Of a stretch of DNA of 64,000 bases, positions 1-10,317 are shown in pieces. Source of the stretch: Erythrophleum ivorense (Eukaryota; Streptophyta; Magnoliopsida; Fabales; Fabaceae); assembly GCA_026724425.1 (NCBI GenBank), contig JAIUCV010000280.1, positions 682,001 to 746,000 on the forward strand. The letters run 5' to 3'. Both the position numbers and the translations under genes were made by a program. The notes below the pieces were generated by a model, which was not told the DNA's origin, searched no databases, and saw only the letters and a program-made list of their open reading frames with translations. The stretch's first letter is position 1, and each line of letters opens with the position of its first letter.

Positions 1-2679
1 CGCAACTATGCCACATTATATTGTATATTCTGTGTCTGTGGTTAAACATTTGTTTTGATTTTATTAATTATAAGATAAGATAATAGTATTACAGATTCAT
101 AATTAGAACTAACGGGTTCAATTGAAGTCAAGTGACATTGGTAATGGACAGTTTTGTTAAGAGAAAAGACTTGGATTTAGTTATTTAGTTTCTTATTATA
201 TCTTTGTGCTATTACATTTTTTAATTAAAACTTGATAAGTATAATAATGCTTTGAAAATAATATGATATGTGTATATTTTTTATAAATTATTTTTACAAC
301 TTCACATCACATGATTGAATTTTTAATTTTGTTTATATATATTATAAATTTATTAAAAATTTGAATAATAAAAATATAAAAATATTATATCTAAATCTCA
401 TCCTTCCTTAAATCTAAGGGCGAGGGGTGAACTAGGAAGTCAGCTAAGAGATAAAAAAAAAAAAAAGTAAAAAGAAAAACTGCCCAGGTTATTTTGGCCC
501 AGGCTTGAGAACGTAAATGTTAGGCCTGACCTAAAGGATCCGGGTATGATGAGGCCTGCATGTTATTATATTTATAAGCATTCTGGGAAATATGATATCA
601 AAATGATCTGAGAATCTTTTGTACTTAAAAGCGCACACCTTAAGCTAAAATTAATTTAATTAGAAAATTAATGGCAACTGATGGAGGAGCTTTTAAAACT
701 ACGTTAATAATAATTTCGTAACTTTTACTTTCTCCTTTGCCCCTCCTTTCTATGAGGAACAAACTAAACTAAAATACAAGTAACTCATAGAAAAGAATAT
801 ACCACTGTATCAGAGCGGATTGTATAGCAACAGTGATTATGACAAGCACAAGGAAATGTATACAGGATACGGCCAGAACTATGGCCATCTTTTTTTTTTT
901 GGTTTAAATCTGTGACGACAATATTTTTTTTAGATGATACACTAAACAAATAAAATACTTAACATACTCTAGTGTTTATATTTGCTTGTTTAAGTGAGTT
1001 TTGATTTTCTCTTACTTGCCGTGATACGTAACCTTACTGAAATCCCCAATCCTTTAATGATGTTGATAAAATTGTGACTGCAGTAATTAATAGATACCAT
1101 AAATAATACTTGCTGGTGTTTAATAAATTTAGAAAATAATAACAATTTAAGATAGTGTTAATATCAAGATTTTGCTCAAACTTACCGTATCTTGTTGTAA
1201 TTTGGACTTTTTGACCTAATTACGGAGTTGTCGTTTCTTAAATGAAATTGGCACGTTCATTGGCATATGCCCGAAGATATCTATGTATGCTAATGGCTTC
1301 CTTCCAATTTCCAAATGCCTACAAAATACTCAAATTTAAATTCTCTATATTTAATGAATAAATAAATAAATAAATGATATGTATTTAAAGAAAGATTAAA
1401 AAAATAAGTAAAAAAAATGAATTATATGCATATTTTCCTTTTTTGTGTCATTATCTCTCTTATATATATGATGCATTAATCTCATTTGATTTGCGCCAAT
1501 GTCTCTCTGGATACTCTTAAAACAATTTTTTGTAGCATTTTCTGCATCTTTTGGAGAAGTTGCAATTTTTTTTTTGGACAAAACATTCTGAAGTTGAGAT
1601 TTCCGGTACTAATGAAACCAAAACCCTTCAAGCCAATCCTAATGACAAATCAATATGCTGGAGTGCAATCATGATTGCAAAATGGAATTCCTCATAATGA
1701 AGTCTTAGGGTTCGTTTGGAATACGTGGGTGCATGGTACTATTTTACAAGGTTGTCTTTGTTTTGGAGAATTTTCAAAGATGGAGATTTTGTATAATTGA
1801 CATTTATTTATTTATCTGGAAGGGGTATATTATTATTATTATTATAACATTACTTTTAATCCTTCCATAAACATTTAAATAATATAGAAGTATTGTTTCC
1901 TCCTGATTCTGCGCTTCCACGAGTCCTTCCTCTCCCTCTCCGAAAGTCTTAATTATAGCCCTAGGCATGTATGGTATTGAAAATCTGGGGGCTTGTTTGA
2001 TTCTGTTCCTTGCTTTTTGTTTTTCAAAACAATTGTTAAATATAGTTTTTGAAAACAAGAATCAAACATGCCCTTGATTTCTCCATTCCCCTCTAACTCC
2101 CAATTTTCTCCTCTTCTTTGTGGAGTTATCATCACTATTACTGATAGGCGTAGAATATATGAACATATCCCACGTAAAGAAGGGAATATAAATCCTCTCA
2201 ATTTATCCATAAAATTTCCATAAGTTTCCCTGTTTGGTGTTCTGAACCCTGGTAAAGGGCAGTTTGGGCTTAACTATGTTTGATCTGGGAGCCTGGGAGA
2301 CAATTGGGCCACACGTATTTTAGCCCATATGAAATAGAATGGGCCTTGGTGTGAGCTAAAGAGTTGATCTAGTCCACTCACTCTGACCATAACGTGAAGC
2401 CCACAACCATAACACAGTTGGAAAGAGCTAATGAACGCATCATTTAAAATATCCAGATTGTACTACAATGTACTACCATCTCCAATTTGCGTAACTCCAA
2501 TTCGGTACTGCAATGATGCGAGATCATTTACTCCGAATTTTAGACTATTATTCAAGAAAAGAGAGAGAGAGAAATTTGAATAAAAATCATCTTATTTGAT
2601 CGCGAAGTTTGCATAAATGTCCAGTGTATTTGATTGACATGGATGATCCCAGCATTTCCATAACTAGTTATAGATGTTA
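1..2679. other. AT-rich intergenic DNA
   Basis: No coding region is supported here. The open frames at 1396-2210 are low-complexity and show no recognisable domain. The stretch holds poly-A/T runs and one fold-back element, listed separately. Confidence 0.6.
1986..2074. repeat. Small fold-back (MITE-like) element
   Basis: The left end reads GGGCTTGTTTGATTCT and the right end, read on the other strand, GGGCATGTTTGATTCT, with a short T-rich centre. Imperfect terminal inverted repeats on an element of about 90 bp indicate a tiny non-autonomous DNA transposon or its remnant. No target-site duplication was identified. Confidence 0.5.
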
Positions 2680-2955
2680 TTACAAGGAGAAGCAATCGGT
2701 CTTGATTTGAACCGAGACAGAAAGGGGCGGAGCAGTCTTGAAGGTGGAGGATCGGACTGCTTCATACCTCCGGCGAGAGGCCGGCCGCGGAAGGTTCTCC
2801 GGCACGACGGTTTCCAAAGAGTTGTGGCGCCAAGATGGGCAGGCCCTCGTCTCACTCCACTTGGCAGCTTTGCTTTCTGAAGCGGATACCACAGGAACAG
2901 GAGGAGGCAGAGCAAGGCCAATCCCTTCTTCACCGATACTGACCAAATTCCCCAT
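2680..2955 (-). CDS. Candidate small unknown protein (91 aa) with MGN start
   Basis: I do not recognise the family with certainty. The frame stays open further upstream to 3054, but the methionine at 2955 gives an N-terminus MGNLVSIGEEG, typical of N-myristoylated proteins (Gly2). A proline-rich segment (ALPPPVPVV, about residues 14-22) and a basic motif NLPRPASRRRYEAV (about residues 56-69) follow; the latter looks like a conserved core rather than random translation. GC content is clearly higher here than in the flanking AT-rich DNA. A TATA-like site lies at 3354-3361 on the same strand and would give a leader of about 370 nt containing an (AG)14 tract. Function unknown. It could be one exon of a larger gene or a chance frame. 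Confidence 0.45.
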   Translation of the reverse strand: MGNLVSIGEEGIGLALPPPVPVVSASESKAAKWSETRACPSWRHNSLETVVPENLPRPASRRRYEAVRSSTFKTAPPLSVSVQIKTDCFSL

Positions 2956-3252
2956 TTCGATTCCAATCAGGGTGCATACCATTTTCATCAGAATGCATTG
3001 CTTTCTCCAACGTCCTTCATTTTTCACCCTTAATTTCCAACACGTGAAACACATGTATTTGTTAAAACCATAAATATCAATAACAGAAGAACAAAAAAAT
3101 AGATTTTGTTATGTGTGTTTGCATGTGACTATATCTTAATTTGACTTACAAAGGAAGTTGAGGTGGCTTAATGGGGACACAAGTACTGAAAGCTTGGTTT
3201 GGAGTTGGAGGGGGAAGATTAAGGCAGCAAGTGGTTCTCATGCTCAAGGCTA

Positions 3253-3255
<3 letters not shown>

Positions 3256-3283
<28 letters not shown>
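3256..3283. repeat. (CT)14 microsatellite
   Basis: A perfect CT dinucleotide run. On the minus strand it is an (AG)n tract inside the predicted leader of the small gene at 2680-2955; such GAGA/CT tracts are common in plant 5' leaders and core promoters. Confidence 0.85.
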
Positions 3284-3287
<4 letters not shown>

Positions 3288-3353
3288 CCTGTAGTCTAAA
3301 GTCTAAAGAAATAAAGAGTGATATGGAAGATGAAAATAAGAAAAATAAGGGAG

Positions 3354-3361
3354 ATATATAG
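3354..3361 (-). promoter_or_regulatory. Putative TATA box of the small minus-strand gene
   Basis: The minus strand reads CTATATAT, about 400 bp upstream of the proposed start codon at 2955. AT-rich flanks make chance matches frequent, so this is only suggestive. Confidence 0.35.
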
Positions 3362-4620
3362 AGGTTGATTGGGTGCATGTAAATGTGGAGAGATGGTTGC
3401 ATGGTTGGTCAGATGAGACTGACTGGATGGCAGTTTGCTAGTTGGACTTGGCCTCTTCCTTGCCGTCTATGCACCAATTTGGGCATTGAGACGTGCCCCG
3501 TTTAAACATTCCCCTGAGAAATTTTCATGATCGGTTGAAAAGTCTGATTTGTTTTGCTTTAATATGTGTGTGTGTGTATATATATATATATAAGTTTGAG
3601 AAAATTTTAAAATTACTTATTTATTTAAAAAATTCAAATACAAAATGATTAAATTCAATTTTTTTTAAGCCTAATTGGAACAAGTTTTTTAATTATTTTA
3701 TTGTAATATTTTTAAATTTTTTGTAATTTTCCTTCATTCCTTCCACTTTATCTTTTTTTCATGAATAAAATTTAGAAATTAATTATTAATACAATTTGAA
3801 GGAATACAACAATTTTTAATGTTGGTTCGGTTATAATTAAAACTTAAATACTAAATTATATATATCAAATATAAAAATAACGTAATTGAAGTAAAAAAAT
3901 TTAAATAAAGATCAATTACATCTATAAATATTGGATAATTATCGTATTCTTTTGGTTTTAATAAAATTATATTCTTGAATAATATAGCTAGTATATATTA
4001 TATAATTCATTGATAAATGAATTTGATAAAAGTAAAAGTAGATATTGCTTATCACTAAATTATATTTAACAATGTCAAATATTGCTTTGCAAATTGACCT
4101 AATTTTTTTATTTTTGAATTATTAGTAAATTCATTTTTTAAATTTTTTTGGAAAAAAAATAAGTGGTTAAATATTAAAGGGAAAGTTGGCTAACAAATAA
4201 TATTAAAGGAGGCTTGATTTTTTTCTAGTTGGGCTGAATCTAAAAAATATAAGAAAATTTAAGTTTGGATCCAATTTTGATATTATTCTTTTAAACGAAC
4301 CGGAGGTATGATTAGATCTAATGAGAAAATCAAATTTGTATTGAGGTAGAGAAGATAGAAGTCACAATCTTTGGCAAACCCATCATAAGCTAACTACCTT
4401 TAATGTCTAGATACAATTATCTTAGCTTTTCATTGCCTTTTCTTTTTTTGGATATTTACTCCACAAAATTTGGAGCATGCTTTGCCTCATCAACATAAAA
4501 AAACTGTCATAAATGAAAAGCCACCGCAATCTACGCAATTGATGATCAGGGGTCCCATTAGCACCCATACAAAATGTTTATATCTGTCAAATTCAAGAAA
4601 ATACCCATAAAAAAAAAGAT
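3362..4620. other. AT-rich intergenic DNA
   Basis: No gene seen. It contains a GT/TA microsatellite at about 3563-3592 and long A/T runs. Confidence 0.6.
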
Positions 4621-4748
4621 ATATGAAGTATTGTTTAGCACGACATTCAGGGATGCCACGTGTTGTTTAACACGACATATGAAGTATTGTTTAGCACGAC
4701 ATTGAGGGATGCCACGTGTTGTTTAACACGGTATTGAGAGATGCCACA
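4621..4748. repeat. 56-bp tandem repeat, about 2.3 copies
   Basis: A 56-bp unit (4621-4676) containing GATGCCACGTG and TTGTTTAACACGAC is repeated nearly exactly at 4677-4732 and begins a third time before being cut by the retroelement at 4749. Each unit itself contains two related halves (TTGTTTAGCACGAC and TTGTTTAACACGAC). Confidence 0.85.
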
Positions 4749-5081
4749 TGTCACAAGGCCATTACCCTTTCCCTAAAAGTTAGTTGTTAAGATGTGCAGC
4801 AAACTCACTTATATGTCCAAAACAAATCTCAAATCTATCCGATGTGGTCTCGTAATATACTCACCCACCTAATTCGTAACGTTCTCATCACGAATGGCCC
4901 ATCATTCCATTCACGGTGGGGTCAGATATCATCCATTTTGGCAGCGACTGTAGGGCCTGCTCTGATACCACTTGTTATGAGATCATTATCCTCTTCCTAA
5001 AAGTTAACTGTTGAGGTATGCAGCATATCCATTTATATATCCAAGACAAATCCCAAGTCTATCCGATGTGAGCTTGTAACA
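4749..5081 (-). mobile_element. TRIM (terminal-repeat retrotransposon in miniature)
   Basis: Two direct repeats of 109 bp (4749-4857 and 4973-5081) match at about 77% by hand count, differing mostly by transitions. Read on the minus strand the first LTR runs TGTTACAAGC...ATAACA, and two bases after it lies TGGTATCAGAGC (4959-4970 on the plus strand), the classic primer-binding site complementary to initiator tRNA-Met. The internal region is only about 115 bp and non-coding; a purine-rich GGTGGGTGAG precedes the second LTR. A CACA direct repeat flanks the element (4745-4748 and 5082-5085). It therefore depends on proteins supplied elsewhere. The LTR divergence suggests an old insertion. Confidence 0.85.
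4959..4970 (-). other. Primer-binding site of the TRIM
   Basis: TGGTATCAGAGC on the minus strand, complementary to the 3' end of plant initiator tRNA-Met, sits two bases inside the 5' LTR. Confidence 0.85.
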
Positions 5082-5874
5082 CACAGTTGTAAAGCAATAT
5101 CTAACCAATTGGGTGGTTGGTGCTAAATCATTGTTTTCATTTTGTCATATTTGGCACATTACATTACATTGCAAGTAATGAGAGGGAATAACCAGTTAAA
5201 AAAACAATAGAAAAAAATATTTATTATATTTTTATAATTATTATTTAACAATACTCACCTATTATTATTATTTTTTAAATGAAAACATAATCATTATTTT
5301 TTATTTAACCTACGTGTAAATTCCAGCACCACTACGATATTTTATTTAAGTTCGATATTTTCATCGCCACGGAAACATCTACTCCGCAAAAATGTCCTGC
5401 GTTCCAAAAACGACGACGTCGTCATGAATCTTCAGTCGGTTGTAACCCTACCGGCTCTCCTTGTGAATCACCTATAATCTCTCTATCTCTCGCTGTAGTT
5501 CAGAGCCAGTCACCACGATTTCGTCGCTTGTCGTCTCTAACACTTCCAAAACACTGATTCTTGCTATCCCCTTCCTGAATTCCAAAAGTAATTTCTTTGG
5601 GGCCACTTCTTATCTCACGCAAATCCTTGCTACCAGCCCAGTTTTCTCTCTCCTGCCCAGTGACCTAATTCCATGATAAAAACCCTAATTTTCTCTTTTT
5701 GTAGCTCCGTTTTCAGCTCTGCAGCTGCTCAATAGTTTGCTTTTAAGTGGGTATCCCTGCTTTCGATTCGCAGCTGAGCCAACTTAGAAATTCAGTTACT
5801 GGGTCGATGAATAGTGGGGATCTCTGTTCTTGGTATTGAGGGGGTGGGAGGCGGGTTTCCAGGTAGGGGATCTT
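5082..5874. promoter_or_regulatory. Promoter and leader region of the PP2C gene
   Basis: The AT-rich part ends near 5390. From 5400 to 5874 the sequence becomes GC-balanced with CT-rich tracts (for example CTCTCTATCTCTCGCTG near 5475), typical of a plant 5' untranslated leader. The transcription start cannot be fixed from sequence alone. Confidence 0.45.
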
Positions 5875-5901
5875 ATGGTTGACAACAATGGAGGAAAATG
5901 A
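5875..5901 (+). promoter_or_regulatory. Upstream ORF overlapping the PP2C start codon
   Basis: ATG at 5875 opens an eight-codon frame (MVDNNGGK) that ends with TGA at 5899-5901, past the main ATG at 5888. Its context is weak at -3 (C) while the main start has A at -3 and G at +4. Leaky scanning would be needed for PP2C translation, so the uORF could dampen or regulate expression. Confidence 0.5.
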
Positions 5902-8709
5902 ACAGCTCAATAGTAGTAGATTGAAGAGCTCCAGTGAGAGTCGACCTCCGAACCCTCTCGCTTCTGAATACCGACAATACCTCAGCACCGACCGTGTGGC
6001 AGTACCAAGCAAGAAGTCTCTTTTTCGGCACCCTTCTCTTGTAAGTTTGAGCTACAGCATTTTCTTCTTTTCTCTCAGAAATGGGTCTTTCCTACGTTTA
6101 CTGTGCTAATGGTGTTAATGATTTATTAGCATATTTTGAAGGAGAAAAAACGAGTGGGTCTTACTAGAATTATCTTTCAGCTTATGATTTATTTTGAAGT
6201 CTTGGACTAAAGTAAATTTAATGGTATACAGGAATATTTAAAGAATGATGGTGGGAAAGAGAGTAGTTAGATAGCGTAATGCAAAAAACTGAAAGTAATT
6301 TCATTTTGTCCCTTGTTGTCTGGATCCGATTGCTTATTTAATATTCATGTTTTTGTAAAGTGGGACTGGGAATTTTGGCGGGCAACTGAACATTTGCTAT
6401 ATTGCCTGGGCTTCTTAATAATTTTGTTCTATCTCACTCTGAGCCTTTTTTATGTTTTTCATTTTTAAATCATGCCATTGGTTACATGAGTGATATTAGT
6501 AGCATTATTACTGGTGGGCGTCGATCTTTCACACTTTTCCACTAATCGGATGTATGTCTGTTTATTCCCCACCCCCCCCCCCCCCCCGGGTCTCTTCCTT
6601 GAAATTGTTATTGGAAATTCAGCAGATGAAGACAAAGATGTCTGAAGTATCTGCTGAGCCAGGACATGCTATTGAAGATTGCAAGTCTGAGTTCCTACCG
6701 AAGCTTCGTTCTGGAGCATGTGCTGACATTGGGTCCCGGTCAAGCATGGAAGACGTGTACATGTGCGTGGACAACTTTATGCCGGATTATGGGCTCAAGA
6801 ACCATATAGATGGACCCAGTGCATTTTATGGGGTATTTCTCTATTCTTGGCACATTAAGTAATTAGCTCAGGGTAGTGATTGTAGTGCCTGTGGTAGTTA
6901 TGAATTAGTCTTTTTTTTTTTCTTCTTTAAAATCACATGCCAATTTTTAGAAACTAATAATTGACTTATATATGTTGTTCCTGTCATCCTCATACCCCTA
7001 TTATTTTCTTTTCTTTTCGTCTTGTATCCCACTCATCCTATGAGGTACGTTTGGAAGTTCTCTGTAAATTGTGGTTTAGATCTGAGTCTTCTTTGGCGAT
7101 CCTGATTACTGATATGCCTTTCCTATGGGACGATGCATGGGTACACATTTTATACACACCATTGCTGGACCTTGCGTTTTCACTTCTGAGTTTTGACAAG
7201 TGTTGAGAAGTGTGTGTCCTGCATTTGTTTGCCAAGAGTAATCCATTACTTTATATGGGCTGGTCAGGTATTTGATGGACATGGTGGAAAGCATGCTGCT
7301 GACTTTGCTTGCCATCATTTGCCAAAGTTCATTGTTGAGGATGAAAGTTTCCCAAGTGATATTGAAAGGATTGTTGCATCAGCATTTTCGCAAACAGACA
7401 CTGCTTTTGCTAAAGCATGCTCTCTTGATGCTGCACTTGCCTCTGGCACCACTGCACTGGCTGCTCTTGTCATTGGAAGGTTAGGGTTTTGATACTTTTA
7501 TCATTCTAGGTGCACGTTATCCTTTTTTAAATATTGCTAAAAGTATTTTATTTCTTCTCCTGTGATTAAGTTGTTATCTGATTGGACTTGGGATGAGTAG
7601 CATGATGCACAGATTCTGAGTGTATCGTTTCCTGTTGTTTTAAATTTGGCTTGAACCGTATGGCTTTTCAGTCTGGAAAAGCAATAGCAATCTATTTCGT
7701 GCTCTTTAATGATTGTCAAGATTGAGTTCAAAAGAGTAAAGGCGAGTCCAGCTTGGAAGTTATTCTGCACATGTAACCATAGTGGTCCCTCATATGAAAT
7801 GAATTTTGTTGTTTATGCAGAATGAATGAATTTGTGAGCTATCTATGGGTTTGGTCTTAAGTGTCCCCCCCCCCCCCCCCCCCCCCCCGGGGGAAGAAAA
7901 ACCAAAAAATATATATATTTTAGTGTTATATATGTCAGCGAAATTTACTAATATTCTCTTTATCACAAGTCTAAATGCCAGTTGTCTTTGGAATACCTAT
8001 TGGGGGTTCAAGCACGTTTTTGTCGGCCACCCAAGTTGGCTAGTATTTGTCAATTTTCTACACGTACTTTCCAAAATAAAAATGACACATCATCAACCTC
8101 ATGCCTTTGATATGTTGCATGTTGATTGTAGTTTCTGATTGCAGGTTGCTGGTGGTGGCAAATGCTGGAGATTGTCGAGCAGTGCTGTGTCGCCGTGGAA
8201 AAGCAATTGAAATGTCAAGGGATCACAAACCAATATACAGCGAAGAGAGGAAGCGCATTGAGGCATCTGGAGGTTATGTGTATGATGGATATCTCAATGG
8301 ACAACTCAATGTTGCTCGTGCTCTAGGTGATTGGCACATGGAAGGAATGAAAGTTAGAGACGGTGGACCACTCAGTGCAGAGCCTGAACTCGAGACCACA
8401 AATCTGACTGAAGAGGATGAATTTCTCATCATGGGCTGTGATGGGATTTGGGATGTGTTTAGGAGCCAAAATGCTGTGGATTTTGCTCGGCGTAGGCTTC
8501 AGGAGCATAATGACCCAGCCAAGTGTAGCAAGGATTTGGTTGATGAGGCTTTGAAGAGAAAGAGTGGAGACAATTTAGCCGTGGTTGTGGTTTGCTTCCA
8601 GCAGCAGCCTCCACCTAACTTGGTGGCATCACGCCCTAGGGTGCACAGGAGCTTCTCTGCTGAAGACTTGAGGGAGTTGCAAAGCATCCTGGATAGCTTG
8701 GCTAATTAA
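5888..8709 (+). CDS. Protein phosphatase 2C (PP2C), four exons, 379 aa
   Basis: Metal-dependent Ser/Thr phosphatase of the PPM family. Proposed exons: 5888-6040, 6623-6832, 7268-7479, 8145-8709, all with GT-AG borders and continuous frame. The N-terminal 60 or so residues are polar and probably disordered. The catalytic domain starts near residue 80 (RSGACADIGSRSSMEDVYMC). Metal-binding and catalytic motifs are all present: the ED pair (94-95), DGHGG (124-128), GCDGIWD with Asp291 and Asp295, and SGDNLAVV with Asp334. The length of about 380 aa fits short plant PP2Cs of the PP2C13/27/43/47 sort; I cannot assign the exact orthologue. No signal peptide or membrane segment. The start was chosen because an in-frame TTG upstream is not an initiator and ATG 5888 has good context. 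The first and third introns each contain a long C homopolymer. Confidence 0.93.
6572..6590. repeat. C16-G3 homopolymer in PP2C intron 1
   Basis: Sixteen consecutive C residues followed by GGG lie about 35 bp before the intron 1 acceptor, extending its pyrimidine tract. Confidence 0.85.
7865..7893. repeat. C24-G5 homopolymer in PP2C intron 3
   Basis: Twenty-four C residues followed by five G residues in the third intron. It is strikingly similar to the C16-G3 tract in intron 1 and unlike the AT-rich surroundings. Confidence 0.85.
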
Positions 8710-10317
8710 GTTGGTGCAATTCCTTTTTTATTTTTTTCAGATATCTTTTTGTACCTCTTAAGATTTATTTGTAGGATTAGACTGAGAGAACCTCAACTGT
8801 AATACGTGCGGCATCCATTCCACATTTGATTTAGTCTTGCAGTAGTTATTTTGGAGGTTGACAATGTGAAATTATTGGTTACTTCTTTCTGCCTTGTTTA
8901 TACAAAGGCCAATTGGGAATAATATCGTCCAACAAAATTTTAAATACCATGATACTAGATGGGTTCGAGTACACTTTTGACAAAATATTCAATTTTTTTT
9001 TTTTCCGAATTAAGCAATGTTCCCCTTTTCCGAAAAATTTCAATTACATTCTCTTGATATAAATCCATCCAATACTCAATGGATTATTTGAAGTATTGGA
9101 CGAATTTGAGAGAAGAGGATGTAATTGAAAATTTTTGAACAATAAATGAGCAATGTTGTTTGATTTTGAAATAGAAAGACTAGTCGTATATGATACAAAA
9201 ATAAAATAAAAAATGCATAATTTTATAAATGAAAAATAATTTGTAATTTTATTTTAAAAATGATAAAAAGATATAAAAATTAAATAATAATTATAAAAAT
9301 ATAATAGATATTATAACTTTTTTGTCATTTAGATATTAATTTTGCTCTAAATTGGATCTTTCAAATTAAAGGAATCGTTTGGCATAAAGGATTAGTTTTT
9401 GATAGAATAATAATGAGAATGAAAAAAAATTTTATATCTTATAGTTATGTTTGGTAAAATAAAAAAAAATTAAATGTAATTACTTTTTAATATTTGATGA
9501 AATATAAATAAAATAAGAATAAAAAAGAAATATAAGAAAATATCTAAAATGACTTTTAATAAAAAAATTATAAAAAATTATTTATATTTAATTGAAATAA
9601 ACCCAAAAAAAAAAGATTAAGTTTTAAAAAAAATAAAAAACAAGAAACTAAAAACTCAAAAATACAAAATGAGACTCTAAAAATACAAAAACTAACAAAA
9701 TAAAACAATATTTGATACAAAAACTTTTTCTCCTTTGAGGCAAAGCACACTCCATCCATATGTTTAAAAGTTTTTCCTCTTTCACCTTTAATGGATTGTG
9801 CTCTCTCATGACATCAGTTACCTCACGTACCAAACACTGTGTCTCAGCATTCTCCTCCTTCCCCCATTCCGTTAATCCCATCTCCCTCCTTCCAAACGAA
9901 ACTTTGGATCTGTATTTTACTATTATATATAATAACTTACAGAACAATCAATAATATAAAACATCACTATTATTAATGTACTTTCAAAAGTAGAATCATT
10001 CAGCCTTTTCCGAAGTCAGTTCCTGCAACAGACAAATGATTCTGTTTCTTTTATGAAAGAAAATATAGTGAAAGTGAGATGGGGGAATTGTGGGGGTTTT
10101 CGCGCAATTTCTACCATGGAAGAAGCAAGGCTTTGAGCAAGTTGACGATTTTTGTGGAATTCGGCTGATTTTATCTGTCATTCAAGCTTCCAGTAGAAAA
10201 TGCACCTTAGCGATGAATTCAAAATCAAGTGATTACTTCAGATTCAGTGTTCACGGTATTATCCACTCATGTTAAATGCAAACACAATTCAATTTCATGC
10301 GTCTTCCATGCTCAATT
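8710..10317. other. Intergenic DNA between PP2C and the PDR cluster
   Basis: 8710-8900 is probably the PP2C 3' untranslated region. The rest is A/T-rich low-complexity DNA with a fold-back at 9032-9138 and no supported gene. Confidence 0.6.
9032..9138. repeat. Hairpin-forming inverted repeat
   Basis: The left arm (GAAAAATTTCAATTACATTC) pairs with the right arm (GATGTAATTGAAAATTTTT), and the pairing continues through the CATCCAATACT / AGTATTGGACG segments, leaving a very short loop. This is a compact MITE or a hairpin able to give a stem-loop transcript. Confidence 0.6.
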
